DNA of 64,000 nt, taken from the NCBI GenBank assembly GCA_963754955.1, contig CAVWHY010000006.1:186001-250000 (forward strand), read 5' to 3'. The translations under genes and the position numbers were made by a program. Position 1 is the first letter of the stretch; every line of letters begins with the position of its first letter. The stretch is from CAVQJU01 sp963754955. Lineage in GTDB: Bacteria > Acidobacteriota > Vicinamibacteria > Vicinamibacterales > CAVVIG01. A model generated the notes under the pieces. That model saw only the letters and a program-made list of their open reading frames with translations. It was not told the origin of the DNA and made no database searches. Shown one piece after another: positions 8,946 to 17,484 of this stretch.

Positions 8946-10037
8946 TTGAACGAGCATCGCACGACCCGTCGTCGGCTGCTGCGGCAGGCGGGAGCGCTGG
9001 CCATCGGCGGATTTGCGGCGACCGCCTTTGCGCAGACGGCCCGCAGACGGCCTCAACGCGTGGCGGTGATCGGCGCGGATCACTATCACGCCACCTCGAC
9101 GCCGAACTACCTGCGGATCCTGCAGGGCCAGAAGCTCGACATCGTCGGCGTTCACGCGCCGGACGCCGCCGTCGCGTCGAAGTGGGCGGGCCAGTACGGG
9201 AGCATCGCGTTCACCGACTACCGCGCGATGATCGACAAGACGAAACCTGAGTTCGTCGTCGCGCTCGGACACCATGCCGCGATGCCGGCGGAGTTTCGTT
9301 TCCTGGTGGACACAGGGATTCCGTTCCTGATGGAGAAGCCCTGGGGCACCGACGCGAAGACCGTCAGCGCGCTCGCGGATCTCGCGGAATCGAAGAAGGC
9401 ATGGGCCGCGGTGCCGATGCCGTTTCGCTACAGCTGGTTCGCCGAAACCGCCGTCGCGATGCGCGACCGCGGCGAGCTCGGCACGCTGTCCCACGGCCTC
9501 ATGCGGTTCAACCAGCCGGGGGTGCAGCGGTACCGCGATCTCGGCAGCCCGTGGATGCTCTCGAAGGCCGAGACCGGCGGCGGCGCGCTGATCAACCTGG
9601 GGATTCACGGCTTCGATCTCTGCCGCTTCCTCACGGGCGAAGAGCCGATGGTCGTGTCCGCCGTTACCAGCCATGCCGTCCACAAGCTCGAGATCGAAGA
9701 CTACGCGCACGTCACGCTGCGCACGCCGAAGGGCGTCGTGTTCCTGAACGAGGCCAGCTACACGTTTCCGGGCAACGGATCCGATCAGGAACGGAAGATC
9801 TCCGCCGAGAAGGCGTTTCTTCGCGCGACGCCAGCGGGCGAGGGCGTGCAGATCAGCGGGCCCGGCCGCAGCGAGACCATCATGGCGCCCGACGGCTACT
9901 TGAGCGGCTGGCCGCGCGTGGTGAACGAGTGCCTGGATCGAATCGGACGCGGCGAGCCGCCGCCGGCGACGGCGCGCGACTGCGCACGCGCGGTGTCGCT
10001 CATCTTCGACGCATACCGGATGGCGGGGGAAGTCTAG
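8946..10037 (+). CDS. Gfo/Idh/MocA-family oxidoreductase, exported
   Basis: About 363 residues. A twin-arginine leader (TTRRRLLRQAGALAIGGFAA) precedes the Rossmann fold beginning VAVIGADHYHA. The catalytic-site region FLMEKPWGTDA contains the EKP motif, and the C-terminal GFO_IDH_MocA fold contains GGALINLGIHGFDLCRFL. Such secreted members act on sugars or cyclitols with NAD(P); substrate unknown. TTG 8946 is chosen because it lies 7 bases after TATAAT; the frame is open further upstream into the NIPSNAP leader. Downstream is a G-rich direct repeat, then a metallo-hydrolase gene in the same direction. Confidence 0.88.
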   Translation: MNEHRTTRRRLLRQAGALAIGGFAATAFAQTARRRPQRVAVIGADHYHATSTPNYLRILQGQKLDIVGVHAPDAAVASKWAGQYGSIAFTDYRAMIDKTKPEFVVALGHHAAMPAEFRFLVDTGIPFLMEKPWGTDAKTVSALADLAESKKAWAAVPMPFRYSWFAETAVAMRDRGELGTLSHGLMRFNQPGVQRYRDLGSPWMLSKAETGGGALINLGIHGFDLCRFLTGEEPMVVSAVTSHAVHKLEIEDYAHVTLRTPKGVVFLNEASYTFPGNGSDQERKISAEKAFLRATPAGEGVQISGPGRSETIMAPDGYLSGWPRVVNECLDRIGRGEPPPATARDCARAVSLIFDAYRMAGEV

Positions 10038-10083
10038 GTCGGATGGGTCAGGGTCGGGTGGGGCGGGTGGGTCGGGTGGGGAA
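10038..10083 (+). repeat. GGGTCGGGTGGG direct repeat, copy 1
   Basis: Six or more runs of at least three G in about 45 bases between a stop codon and the next gene's ATG (10089). Its flanks (GGGGAAGAACAA) resemble those of copy 2 at 36971-37013. It could form a G-quadruplex in the transcript. Confidence 0.7.
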
Positions 10084-10088
10084 GAACA

Positions 10089-10953
10089 ATGAAGAGAATC
10101 GCACGCTTCGTTCTCGTGACCGTCATCTGCGCGGCGGGTTCCCTCGCGTTTGCCCAGCGCGGGCCGGCGGCGGGGCAGACGGTCGAGAAGATCAGGCAGC
10201 TGAAGCCCAACCTCTATATGGTCACAGGCGGCGGGGCCAACACGCTCGTCCGCGTCACCCCGGACGGGCTCGATCGTCGTCGACACGAAGAATCCAGGCG
10301 ACGAGAACTACCGGCGGCTGATGGAAGAGATCGCGTCGGTCTCCACTCTGCCGGTGAAGTACGTGTTCAACACGCACCACCACCCGGACCACGTCGGTAA
10401 CAACCAGCGGTTCATCGATGCGGGCGCGCAGGTGGTGGCACTCGACGCGCTGAAGACGCGCATGGCCAGCGATCCGCGGACGAAAGACATCCCCGGCCGG
10501 CCGACGCTGACGTTTCCGAAAGACTACGGGTTGAAGTTCGGCGGCGTCGACGTGAAGGCCATCTCGTTCGGGCGCGGGCACACCGGCGACGACACGATGG
10601 TGTACTTCCCTGATCTGAAAGTCGTCATGGTCAGCGATCAGATCACGAATGCCACGCCAATCGTGGATTTCGCCAACGGCGGCAGCGCGGTCGAATGGAC
10701 ACAGATCCTGGACGGCGTGCTGAAGCTGGACTTCGAGATGGCGATTCCCGGCCGCGGCGAGCCGAAGAGCCGCGCGGAAGTCGAGGCGTACCGGACCGCG
10801 TTCGCGACGTTCGTCAGCCGCGCGACCGATGCGGTCAAGGCCGGCGCGACGAAAGACACGCTCGCGACGCAGGTGAAGACCGACGACCTGGGCTGGCAAT
10901 TCGCGCCGGCGTTCTACGCGTCGTTGTTCGACGAGCTTTCGAAGAAGCAGTAG
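10089..10953 (+). CDS. Exported metallo-beta-lactamase-fold hydrolase (+1 insertion)
   Basis: A signal peptide (MKRIARFVLVTVICAAGSLA) leads into an MBL fold with LKPNLYMVTGGGANTLVRV, then after a frame change VFNTHHHPDHVGNNQRF, the HxHxDH zinc motif. GRGHTGDDTMVYFPDLKVVMVSD supplies the further ligands. The break fits one extra G at about 10272 (DGL|IVVDTKN expected). Two-zinc hydrolases of this subgroup include PQQ-linked and SoxH-like proteins; substrate unknown. The TAG stop (10951-10953) lies inside the GTAG head of the following repeat. Confidence 0.87.
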
Positions 10954-11001
10954 CGGCCGGCTTCAGCCGGCCGTCGCACGTCCGCCTGAAGCGGACGCTA
11001 C
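10950..11001. repeat. GTAG-headed hairpin pair (REP/BIME-like)
   Basis: GTAG-C, hairpin GGCCGGC-TTCA-GCCGGCC, spacer GTCGCAC, second hairpin GTCCGC...GCGGAC with a CTGAA-type loop, then G-CTAC. The outer GTAGC/GCTAC arms are complementary. It fills the gap between two co-directional genes. Confidence 0.85.
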
Positions 11002-11018
11002 GAATGTGGAGGATGTTG

Positions 11019-12062
11019 ATGAAGATCTTGACGCTGATCGGTCTGCTCGCGCTCCTCGCGCCCCAGGGCGCCGCGCCGGCGCAGCCGGCGGGGTGCGCGC
11101 CCCGCGGCAACATCCAGTTCGTGTGCGGCCTGACGGGCCCCGAGGACCTCGTCGAGGTGCCGAACTCGAACTGGATCATCGCGTCGGGCGATGCCGCGCC
11201 CGGAGCCATTACTCTCGTCGACAAGCGGACGCGCGCCGTGACGCCGCTGTATCCGGCGCCCGCCCTGAAACAGCAGCTCGACGCGAAAACCTACGATACG
11301 TGTCCAGGCCCCGTCGATCCCCAGGAGAAGGACAAGTTCCGCGCACACGGGCTCGCGCTGAGGCAGGGGCGCGGATCCCTGTTCACCCTGTACGTCGTCC
11401 ATCACGGCAACCGCGAGTCGATCGAGGTCTTCGAGTTCGATGCGAAGGCCGCGCCGCCCGCGCTGACCTGGGTCGGCTGCGCCGTGGCTCCCGATCCCAT
11501 CGGCCTCAACTCCATCGTCGCGCTGCCGGATGGCGGCTTCGCGACATCGAACTTCCTGCCGCGCAACGCGGCCAACGGGATTGCCGGCCTGCGTAGCGGC
11601 CAGAAGAACGGTGAGCTGTGGGAATGGCACACGAAGACCGGCTGGAAGATCGTGCCGGGCAGCGAGGCCTCCGGCGCCAACGGGATCGAGATCTCGAAGG
11701 ATGGCAAGACGTTTTACATGGCCGGCTGGGGTAACCAGGTGTTCATCCGGTTCTCTCGCGGGACGACACCCGTTCAGCGCGATGAAGTTCCACTCGGCTT
11801 CCGCCTCGACAACCTCCGATGGGCGCCTGACGGGGCCACGTTGATCGGCGCGGGCCAGCAGGTTGGCCCGGACGGTGCGGCCGTGGTGGCGTCCCGCGTC
11901 GTCAGAATCGACCCGAAGACCCTCAAGGTTCAGGACCTGGTGAACTATCCTTCCGGTGATGCCTTCGACTTCGCGACGGGCGCGATTCAGATCGGCAAAC
12001 AGATCTGGGTAGGATCCGTGCGCGGCGAAAAGCTGGCGATTTTCCCGCTGCCATCGCAATGA
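11019..12062 (+). CDS. Exported SMP-30/NHL-like beta-propeller protein
   Basis: A 347-residue protein with signal peptide MKILTLIGLLALLAPQGAAP and repeated blades such as LTGPEDLVEVPNSNWIIASG, HGLALRQGRGSLFTLYVVHH and GANGIEISKDGKTFYMAGWG, the gluconolactonase/SMP-30 pattern. It may be a lactonase or a strictosidine-synthase-like propeller. The start is ATG 11019 with GGAGG 6 bases upstream. It lies between two metallo-hydrolase genes, suggesting a common secreted pathway acting on lactones or esters (inference). Confidence 0.85.
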   Translation: MKILTLIGLLALLAPQGAAPAQPAGCAPRGNIQFVCGLTGPEDLVEVPNSNWIIASGDAAPGAITLVDKRTRAVTPLYPAPALKQQLDAKTYDTCPGPVDPQEKDKFRAHGLALRQGRGSLFTLYVVHHGNRESIEVFEFDAKAAPPALTWVGCAVAPDPIGLNSIVALPDGGFATSNFLPRNAANGIAGLRSGQKNGELWEWHTKTGWKIVPGSEASGANGIEISKDGKTFYMAGWGNQVFIRFSRGTTPVQRDEVPLGFRLDNLRWAPDGATLIGAGQQVGPDGAAVVASRVVRIDPKTLKVQDLVNYPSGDAFDFATGAIQIGKQIWVGSVRGEKLAIFPLPSQ

Positions 12063-12098
12063 AGAATGAAGAATGAAGGAATGACGAATGAAGAACGG
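12060..12098 (+). repeat. AATGAAG-word direct repeat
   Basis: Five degenerate copies of GAATGAAG between the upstream stop and the next start codon. The first TGA of the array is the stop codon of the propeller gene. Confidence 0.6.
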
Positions 12099-12107
12099 GG
12101 AACGGAC

Positions 12108-13037
12108 ATGAAGAGGCTCGTCGTCCTGACCGTGCTCGTTGCCGCCGGCGCGCTGTCAATGGGTGTGCTGCTCGCGCAGCCGACCAACGGCGATATCCGG
12201 ATCGAGAAGGTGAAGGACAACCTGTATATCGTCACCGGCGGCCGGCAGGGCGGCGGCATCGCGGGGAACACGACCGTGTTCATCGCCGACAGCGGCGTCG
12301 TGCTCATCGACGCCAAGTACGCCGGCTTCGGCAAGGCGATTCTCGATCAGGTGAAGTCCGTGACGAGCAAGCCCGTGACGACGATCATCAACACGCACTC
12401 TCATGGCGACCACACGGGCGGCAACCCGGACTTTCCCCGCAGCGTCGAGTTCATCGCCCACGAGAACGCCAAGGCGAACATGACGAGGATGGAGGAGTTC
12501 AAGGGCCCGAAGGCCGCGTTCCTGCCCGCGAAGACGTTCAAGGACACGATGTCGCTCTTCAGCGGCAAGGACCGGATCGATCTCCGTTATTTCGGCGCGG
12601 GCCACACGAACGGGGACGCGGTGATCGTCTTCCCCGCGCTGCGGACCGTCGTGATGGGCGATCTCTTCGCGAGGAAGTGGGCGCCATTCGCCGACGCGAC
12701 GAACGGCGGCAACATGACGGCGTTTCCCCGGACACTCGCGAGGGCCATCGGGGCCATCACGGATGTGGATACGGTCATCACCGGCCACGCCACCACGACG
12801 ATCGGATCCGGTCCCACCGTCTCGTTCGTGCGATCGAGCCCCGTCATGAAGTGGTCGGACCTGCAGGAGTTCGCCGACTTCACGCGCGAGTTCGTGGCGG
12901 CCGCCCAGGCGGCCAAGAAGGCCGGCAAGAGCGCGGACGACGCGGCTAAGAGCCTGAACCTGCCGGCGAAGTACAAGGACTACGACATGGCCCGGGCCGC
13001 CGAAGACGTGCGGCTCGTCTACGAGGAGACGAAATAG
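12108..13037 (+). CDS. Exported metallo-beta-lactamase-fold hydrolase
   Basis: A 309-residue intact protein. Signal peptide MKRLVVLTVLVAAGALSMGV; zinc motif TIINTHSHGDHTGGNPDF (HxHxDH); later ligands in FGAGHTNGDAVIVFPALRTVVMGD and VITGHATT. Paralogous to the hydrolase at 10089. The start is ATG 12108; upstream ATGs in frame fall inside the repeat. The next gene begins directly after its TAG stop. Confidence 0.88.
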   Translation: MKRLVVLTVLVAAGALSMGVLLAQPTNGDIRIEKVKDNLYIVTGGRQGGGIAGNTTVFIADSGVVLIDAKYAGFGKAILDQVKSVTSKPVTTIINTHSHGDHTGGNPDFPRSVEFIAHENAKANMTRMEEFKGPKAAFLPAKTFKDTMSLFSGKDRIDLRYFGAGHTNGDAVIVFPALRTVVMGDLFARKWAPFADATNGGNMTAFPRTLARAIGAITDVDTVITGHATTTIGSGPTVSFVRSSPVMKWSDLQEFADFTREFVAAAQAAKKAGKSADDAAKSLNLPAKYKDYDMARAAEDVRLVYEETK

Positions 13038-13730
13038 ATGGCTGAAACCGTCGAATTCAAGAGCAACGGCAATCTCGCGTCGGGGTACCTCGCCAGGCCG
13101 GCGAGCGGGTCCGGCCCCGGTGTCCTGGTGATTCAGGAATGGTGGGGGCTGGACGACAGCCTCAAGGAGATGGCCGATCGTCTGGCCGCCGCGGGCTTCG
13201 TCGCGCTCGCGCCGGATCTCTATCACGGCCAGGTGGCCGGACACACCGAGATGGACAAGGCAGCGAAGCTGATGCAGGCGCTGCCGCCGGACCGCGCGGG
13301 CCGCGACATGAGCGGCGCCGTGGACTACCTGGCCAGCCACAAAGCCGTCACGGGCGGGGGCGTCGGCGTCGTCGGGTTCTGTATGGGCGGGATGCTGTCG
13401 TTGATCATCGCCGCCAACCGGCCCGACAAAGTCAGGGCGGTCGTGCCGTTCTACGGCTTTCCCCAGGGGCCTGCGGAGCCTGACTGGTCGAAGATGACCG
13501 CCGCGGTCAGCGGGCACATGGCGGAGCACGACGACTTCTTCCCGCCGGCCGCGGCGAAGGCGCTCGAAACCAAGCTGCGAGGGATGGGCAAGAACGTGAC
13601 GCTGACCGTGCATCCGGGCACCGGCCACGCGTTCATGGGCCCGCACAACGCGCTCGGCACCCTGAATGCCCAGCTCGCCGCGGAGATCTGGCCGAACGTC
13701 ATTTTGTTTCTGAAAGAAAATCTGGCGTAG
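13038..13730 (+). CDS. Dienelactone hydrolase family protein
   Basis: A 230-residue cytoplasmic alpha/beta hydrolase. The Cys-His-Asp triad of dienelactone hydrolases is visible: GVVGFCMGGM with Cys at about 116, Asp in MAEHDDFFPP, and His in GTGHAFMG. The Glu of QEWWGLDD that positions the cysteine is present. The family hydrolyses dienelactone to maleylacetate, but many members are general esterases. It begins immediately after the preceding stop codon, so it is translationally coupled. The 220 bp after it hold no recognisable gene. Confidence 0.9.
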   Translation: MAETVEFKSNGNLASGYLARPASGSGPGVLVIQEWWGLDDSLKEMADRLAAAGFVALAPDLYHGQVAGHTEMDKAAKLMQALPPDRAGRDMSGAVDYLASHKAVTGGGVGVVGFCMGGMLSLIIAANRPDKVRAVVPFYGFPQGPAEPDWSKMTAAVSGHMAEHDDFFPPAAAKALETKLRGMGKNVTLTVHPGTGHAFMGPHNALGTLNAQLAAEIWPNVILFLKENLA

Positions 13731-13951
13731 CGCGCTTCGCGTTCCGCCGTCTCGATCCGGCCAACACGAACGTCGGCGTGGAAAAACACACCGCGGCGAT
13801 ATCCGTTAGTGTCATGGCGCTCGGGCCGGGCACGGCCTCTCGCGGAGGTAGCTGGCGGCGCGTTTTAGCGCGATCCGTCACGCCGAGTTCTATCGTTGGC
13901 CGAATCGAGACGGCAGAATGCGAGATCTGAATCGCAGCCGGGCGTCCTTCG

Positions 13952-14392
13952 CTAACAGACCAATTGCCGGGCGCTGAACTCCACGATCTCCGGCGGGTGG
14001 ACGCTGTAGTTGCTGTACCGGATCCACGTCGGCCGGACGCGCACGTAGATCAGGCCGGGCCAGCTAAGGCGGTCAGGGCCGTCGGGGTACGCCGCGTGGT
14101 ACACCTGCTTGAGGCGCTCGAGCTCCGCGCCTGAGGGCTCGTCCGCGATGCCTTCGTACTGCACCGTCCGTTCGTCGCCGTCGTTCGACCCGCCGATCAC
14201 CAGGGCCAGACGTGTGTTCTGACGCAGGTTGCGAGCCTTGCGCGATGAATCCAGCGTGTCGAAGACGATCTCGAACTGGTCGGAGATCGCGAACCCGACG
14301 ACTGCCGCTTGTGGAGCGCCTGGGACGGAGACGGACGCCTGCACCGCAAGCCGATGCCGACGTATGAATTCAAGCAGCTCCTTCGCGTCCAT
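13952..14392 (-). CDS. Pyridoxamine 5'-phosphate oxidase-like FMN-binding protein
   Basis: A 146-residue split-barrel flavoprotein with the pattern of short PNPOx-like proteins: LEFIRRHRLAVQASVSVPG, then QFEIVFDTLDSSRKARNLRQN and PGLIYVRVRPTWIRYSNY. It probably binds FMN or F420-type cofactors; substrate unknown. The start is ATG 14392, 8 bases after the stop of the serine hydrolase. Last gene of a four-gene minus-strand run. Confidence 0.85.
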   Translation of the reverse strand: MDAKELLEFIRRHRLAVQASVSVPGAPQAAVVGFAISDQFEIVFDTLDSSRKARNLRQNTRLALVIGGSNDGDERTVQYEGIADEPSGAELERLKQVYHAAYPDGPDRLSWPGLIYVRVRPTWIRYSNYSVHPPEIVEFSARQLVC

Positions 14393-14399
14393 ATGAAAC

Positions 14400-15503
14400 C
14401 TACGGCGCTGGCACCGTCGCGGAGCCCGTAATCAAGGTTCGAACACGGGTTGCGATGTCCTGCGCGCCGTCCGCGTCGCTGTTGCCGAGGATGACGAGGA
14501 CGTAGCCCAGGTCGGGGTAGATGTCCACCTGGTTGGAGAGCCCGGGCGCCGCACCCCGGTGTCCCAGGATTCGCACCTTGTTCACGACGCGCGTCTCGAA
14601 TCCGTAGCCCTCCCGGCCGCCGTAGTCCGCGGCGACGTACCCGGTGGTGGCACGCTCGCTGGTCGGCCGCCGCAATAACTGCGCCCCGGTAAGCGCGTCG
14701 GCGAAGCGCACGAGATCGGCGGCCGTCGAGTAACCTCCGCCCATCGGAGCGGCGACCGGATCGCCGCTGCCTGCATCCTCTGCCCACGCGGCATACCAGC
14801 GGCTGGGATCTGGCGTCGAATCGGGCGCTGCTCCCGGACGCGTGTGCGTGTAGCCGCGGGCCGGAGGCATCAACGACGAGGCGCGGTAGGTCGTACGCGT
14901 CAAATGAGCGGGTTGAAACACCCGCCGCTCGGCGGCGGTCGTGAATGGCTCGCCAAACCTGTGCTCCACGATCGCGCCCAGCACGAGGAAGTTCGAATTG
15001 CTGTACGCCCAGTTCGAACCCGGCGTGAACTGGAGCGGAGCGGTTCCAAAGACCGGCCAGAAATCCGACAGCGTCCGCGCCGTTGCAAGAGCTGCCGGGA
15101 ATGACGGCATGCGGAACACATCGGGAATACCCGACGACATCGTCAGCAGCTGGTGGACGGTCACCTGCGATTTCGCCGGCCCGTCGGGAAAGTCCGGGAG
15201 CAGGGAGCCGATGGTCGCATCGAGCCGTACGCGGTTCTGCTCGACGAGCTGAGCGACGAGCACGCCCGTGAACATCTTGCTCACGGACCCGAGCGCGAAC
15301 GGGGTGTCTGGAGTGTTGGCTCTCGAAGCGTCGCGGTCCGCGAGGCCGTACGCCCGCTCGACGATCGACCGCCCGTGGTGCTTCAGCAGCACGACACCTG
15401 AAAATTGATCGGCGTGAACGAGCCGATCGACAAGCTGCTCGACCTCGCCGGCGATGCCGGCATCCGGGTCAGGAGGGTTCGCTGCGCCGTGGCAGCCGAC
15501 CAT
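14400..15503 (-). CDS. Serine hydrolase (class C beta-lactamase/PBP fold)
   Basis: About 367 residues from ATG 15503. The SxxK motif is present in FALGSVSKMFTG, the YxN motif in WAYSNSNFLVLG, and a C-terminal HRGAAPGLSN block occupies the KTG-like position. Family members are D-amino-acid peptidases, esterases or lactonases. The frame upstream of the ATG reads a hydrophobic stretch ending in a lipobox-like VMVGC, but its first residues come from the hairpin repeat at 15532-15554 and it has no start codon. The true N-terminus is therefore unclear and may have been altered by the repeat. Confidence 0.82.
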   Translation of the reverse strand: MVGCHGAANPPDPDAGIAGEVEQLVDRLVHADQFSGVVLLKHHGRSIVERAYGLADRDASRANTPDTPFALGSVSKMFTGVLVAQLVEQNRVRLDATIGSLLPDFPDGPAKSQVTVHQLLTMSSGIPDVFRMPSFPAALATARTLSDFWPVFGTAPLQFTPGSNWAYSNSNFLVLGAIVEHRFGEPFTTAAERRVFQPAHLTRTTYRASSLMPPARGYTHTRPGAAPDSTPDPSRWYAAWAEDAGSGDPVAAPMGGGYSTAADLVRFADALTGAQLLRRPTSERATTGYVAADYGGREGYGFETRVVNKVRILGHRGAAPGLSNQVDIYPDLGYVLVILGNSDADGAQDIATRVRTLITGSATVPAP

Positions 15504-15531
15504 AACGGCAGCGAGGACGATCGCTGCGGAC

Positions 15532-15554
15532 GTCCGGCTGAAGCCGGACGCTAC
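15532..15554. repeat. Single GTAG-headed hairpin (reverse orientation)
   Basis: GTCCGGC-TGAA-GCCGGAC followed by G-CTAC. The CTAC supplies the TAG stop (15551-15553) of the minus-strand DoxX gene. Confidence 0.8.
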
Positions 15555-15988
15555 GAACGATCTCGGGAGCCGAGCAACGCGTCGAGCGAGATCAGGTTCC
15601 ACTTCCGGCAGACCAGGACGACGAAGATCACGAGCGCGTAGGTGAGCTGGAGCCAGGCGTTCTGGAAGTTCTCGATCTGCATCGTGCCGAACGTCAGCAC
15701 CGCCATCATCAGGCCGCCGACGATCAGCGCAAGCCTGGTTTGAAACCCGGCAATCAACATCAGGCCGACCGCCGACTCGACCCAGATCAGCGTCACGGCG
15801 AACGCGTAGACGAGAGAGGGCGGCAGAACAGTCGGCTGCATCTGCTTGACGATGCCGTCGGCGAACACCGCGCCGCCGTGCGCGATGCGTACGATGCCGC
15901 GCAGGCCGATGTTGACGCCGAGGGTCAGGCGCAGGATGGCATAGGCGATCGACGCATCCGATCGCCAGTCGGTGGTGTCCGCCAGCAC
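15551..15988 (-). CDS. DoxX-family membrane protein
   Basis: A 145-residue protein with about four transmembrane segments: AILRLTLGVNIGLRGIVRI, AFAVTLIWVESAVGLMLIAG, LALIVGGLMMAVLTFG and LTYALVIFVVLVCRKW. DoxX proteins are small quinone- or redox-linked membrane proteins of poorly defined role. The start is GTG 15988 with GAGGAAGG 7 bases upstream. The frame is open upstream into the amidohydrolase, which looks like a fusion but is better explained by an extra base near 16018 hiding the amidohydrolase stop (TAA 15993-15991). Confidence 0.8.
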   Translation of the reverse strand: MLADTTDWRSDASIAYAILRLTLGVNIGLRGIVRIAHGGAVFADGIVKQMQPTVLPPSLVYAFAVTLIWVESAVGLMLIAGFQTRLALIVGGLMMAVLTFGTMQIENFQNAWLQLTYALVIFVVLVCRKWNLISLDALLGSRDRS

Positions 15989-15990
15989 GG

Positions 15991-17376
15991 TTAATCCTTC
16001 CTCGACAAAATCCACTTCGGGATGACGCCGGCAGTTCGACAGCAGGTGGTCGCGCGCGTCGTTCAGCCGCTGGAGCAGCCGCGGCATGTCGACGCGCACC
16101 AGCTGGCCGTTGTGCTTCAGGATCCGGCCGGCGACGAACACGGTGTCGATGTTCGACGTGTCGGCGCAGATGACGACGGTCGCGACCGGATCGATGATGG
16201 GCGCGACGTTCACCTGATCGGTCCGGACGCAGAATGACGTCGGCCTGCTTGCCGGGGGTGATCGTGCCGACCTTGTGGTCGAGGGCGCAGGCCCTCGCGC
16301 CGTCGACCGTCGCGAACTCGAGCACGTCGCGGTGCGTCAGCGTCGGCGCGAACGCGGTGTCTGGCGTGTCGGTGAACGCCAGGATCCGTTCCTGCACGAG
16401 CGCCGTCCGCATCTGCGTGAACATCTCGCCCGGCACGCTCGACACGACGTCGATGCTGAGCGACGGCCGCACGCCGCGCGCGACGAGGCGCCCGGTCGGC
16501 GGGACGCCGTGGCCCATCAGCATCTCGACGAACGGCGCGACGGACGCGGAGCCGCCGGTCTCCGCGATGAGATCCAGTTCCTCGTCGGTCGAGTCCGTGC
16601 AGTGAATGTATGTCGTGTCCGGACCCATCAGGCCGAGTTGATTGAGCGTCAGCACGTGGTTGACGTGCACGCCCGTCAGGCGCATGCCGACGTGCACGCT
16701 GATGCGGATGCCGAGGTCGCGCGCCAGCTTCCAGTCGTGCGTCGCCACTTCAGGCGTCGTGTTGCCGGGTGCGCGGGCTGCCATCGCGAGCGTCAGCAGC
16801 TGATCGTCGGACTGGAAGTACGTCTTCCGGATGCGGCGGATGTCTTCGGGATGCTCGCGCGAGCTGTACGCCCACCAGTCGTGGCCGACCGGCACGCCGT
16901 GCGCGTAGATCGCGCGGATGCCCGCCTCGGTCAGGCCGGCGACGGCGGCGTCGGAGTGTTCCGGCGTGTTGTTGACGTGCGACCAGTCGAGCAGCGTCGT
17001 GATGCCGGCGTTGACGGCCTCGAGCGCGCCCATCAGGTTCGCGATGTACACATCCTCGGCGCGGTACTGGATGCCGATGTTGTTCAGCATGCCCGCGAAA
17101 TACTCGTCCAGCGTGCAGCTCGGCAGGACGCCGCGAACCGGCGTCTGCCACGTGTGCCGGTGCGTGTCCACGAAGCCCGGCATGACGATCCGGTTCCGCG
17201 CGTCGATGACGTTGGCGTGCGGGCCCGCGCTCAGGTTCGGGACCGACCGCGGCGATCTTCTCGCCGTCGATCAGCACGTCGGAATTCGGCATGTCGCCGA
17301 GCGCCGGATCGAGGGTCAGGACGTAGCCCCCCTTGATGAGCGTCGTCCGATCCGTGAAAACCTTTCCCCCGATCAT
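15991..17376 (-). CDS. Amidohydrolase-family enzyme (three apparent +1 insertions)
   Basis: An about 460-residue TIM-barrel hydrolase of the cytosine-deaminase/TrzN-like amidohydrolase group. Metal ligands: PGFVDTHRHTWQT (HxH), ISVHVG, YIHCTDST and LSIDVVSS (Asp). The N-terminal beta-sandwich (IKGGYVLTLDP) and C-terminal return (GKQADVILR, then IDTVFVAGRILKHNG) are in other frames; breaks near 17240, 16222 and 16018 each fit one extra base. It probably deaminates or dechlorinates a heterocycle, but the substrate cannot be assigned. The DoxX gene follows 2 bases after the reconstructed stop. Confidence 0.82.
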
Positions 17377-17406
17377 GGTGTCCTCGACTCTCTCTTTTGC
17401 GCAGGT

Positions 17407-17482
17407 GTAGTGCAGGCCTTTAGGCCTGCTGACATCCGGAGCTCAGTTTGCTCTCTCAGGCAGGCCTAAAGGCCTGCACCAC
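17407..17482. repeat. GTAG-headed hairpin pair (REP/BIME-like)
   Basis: GTAG-T, hairpin GCAGGCC-TTTA-GGCCTGC, a 30-bp spacer, hairpin GCAGGCC-TAAA-GGCCTGC, then A-CCAC. Both loops changed together (TTTA/TAAA) while the stems stayed perfect. It lies between two minus-strand genes. Confidence 0.85.
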
Positions 17483-17484
17483 GT

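Noticed and set aside
10038..10083. CRISPR array
   Set aside because: Short imperfect G-rich words without unique spacers of constant length; no cas genes nearby.
12156..13646. A 496-residue minus-strand reading frame
   Set aside because: Antisense to the MBL hydrolase and dienelactone hydrolase genes, whose catalytic motifs are intact; no motif in the antisense frame.
13731..13951. Possible gene or degenerate GTAG hairpin after the dienelactone hydrolase
   Set aside because: GTAGCGCGCTTCGCG resembles a hairpin but the stem is short and imperfect; no coding frame with plausible start or composition.
15551..17376. Amidohydrolase-DoxX fusion protein
   Set aside because: The shared frame is open, but a good Shine-Dalgarno precedes GTG 15988 and removing one base near 16018 gives the amidohydrolase a TAA stop 2 bases before it. 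Two genes are more likely.
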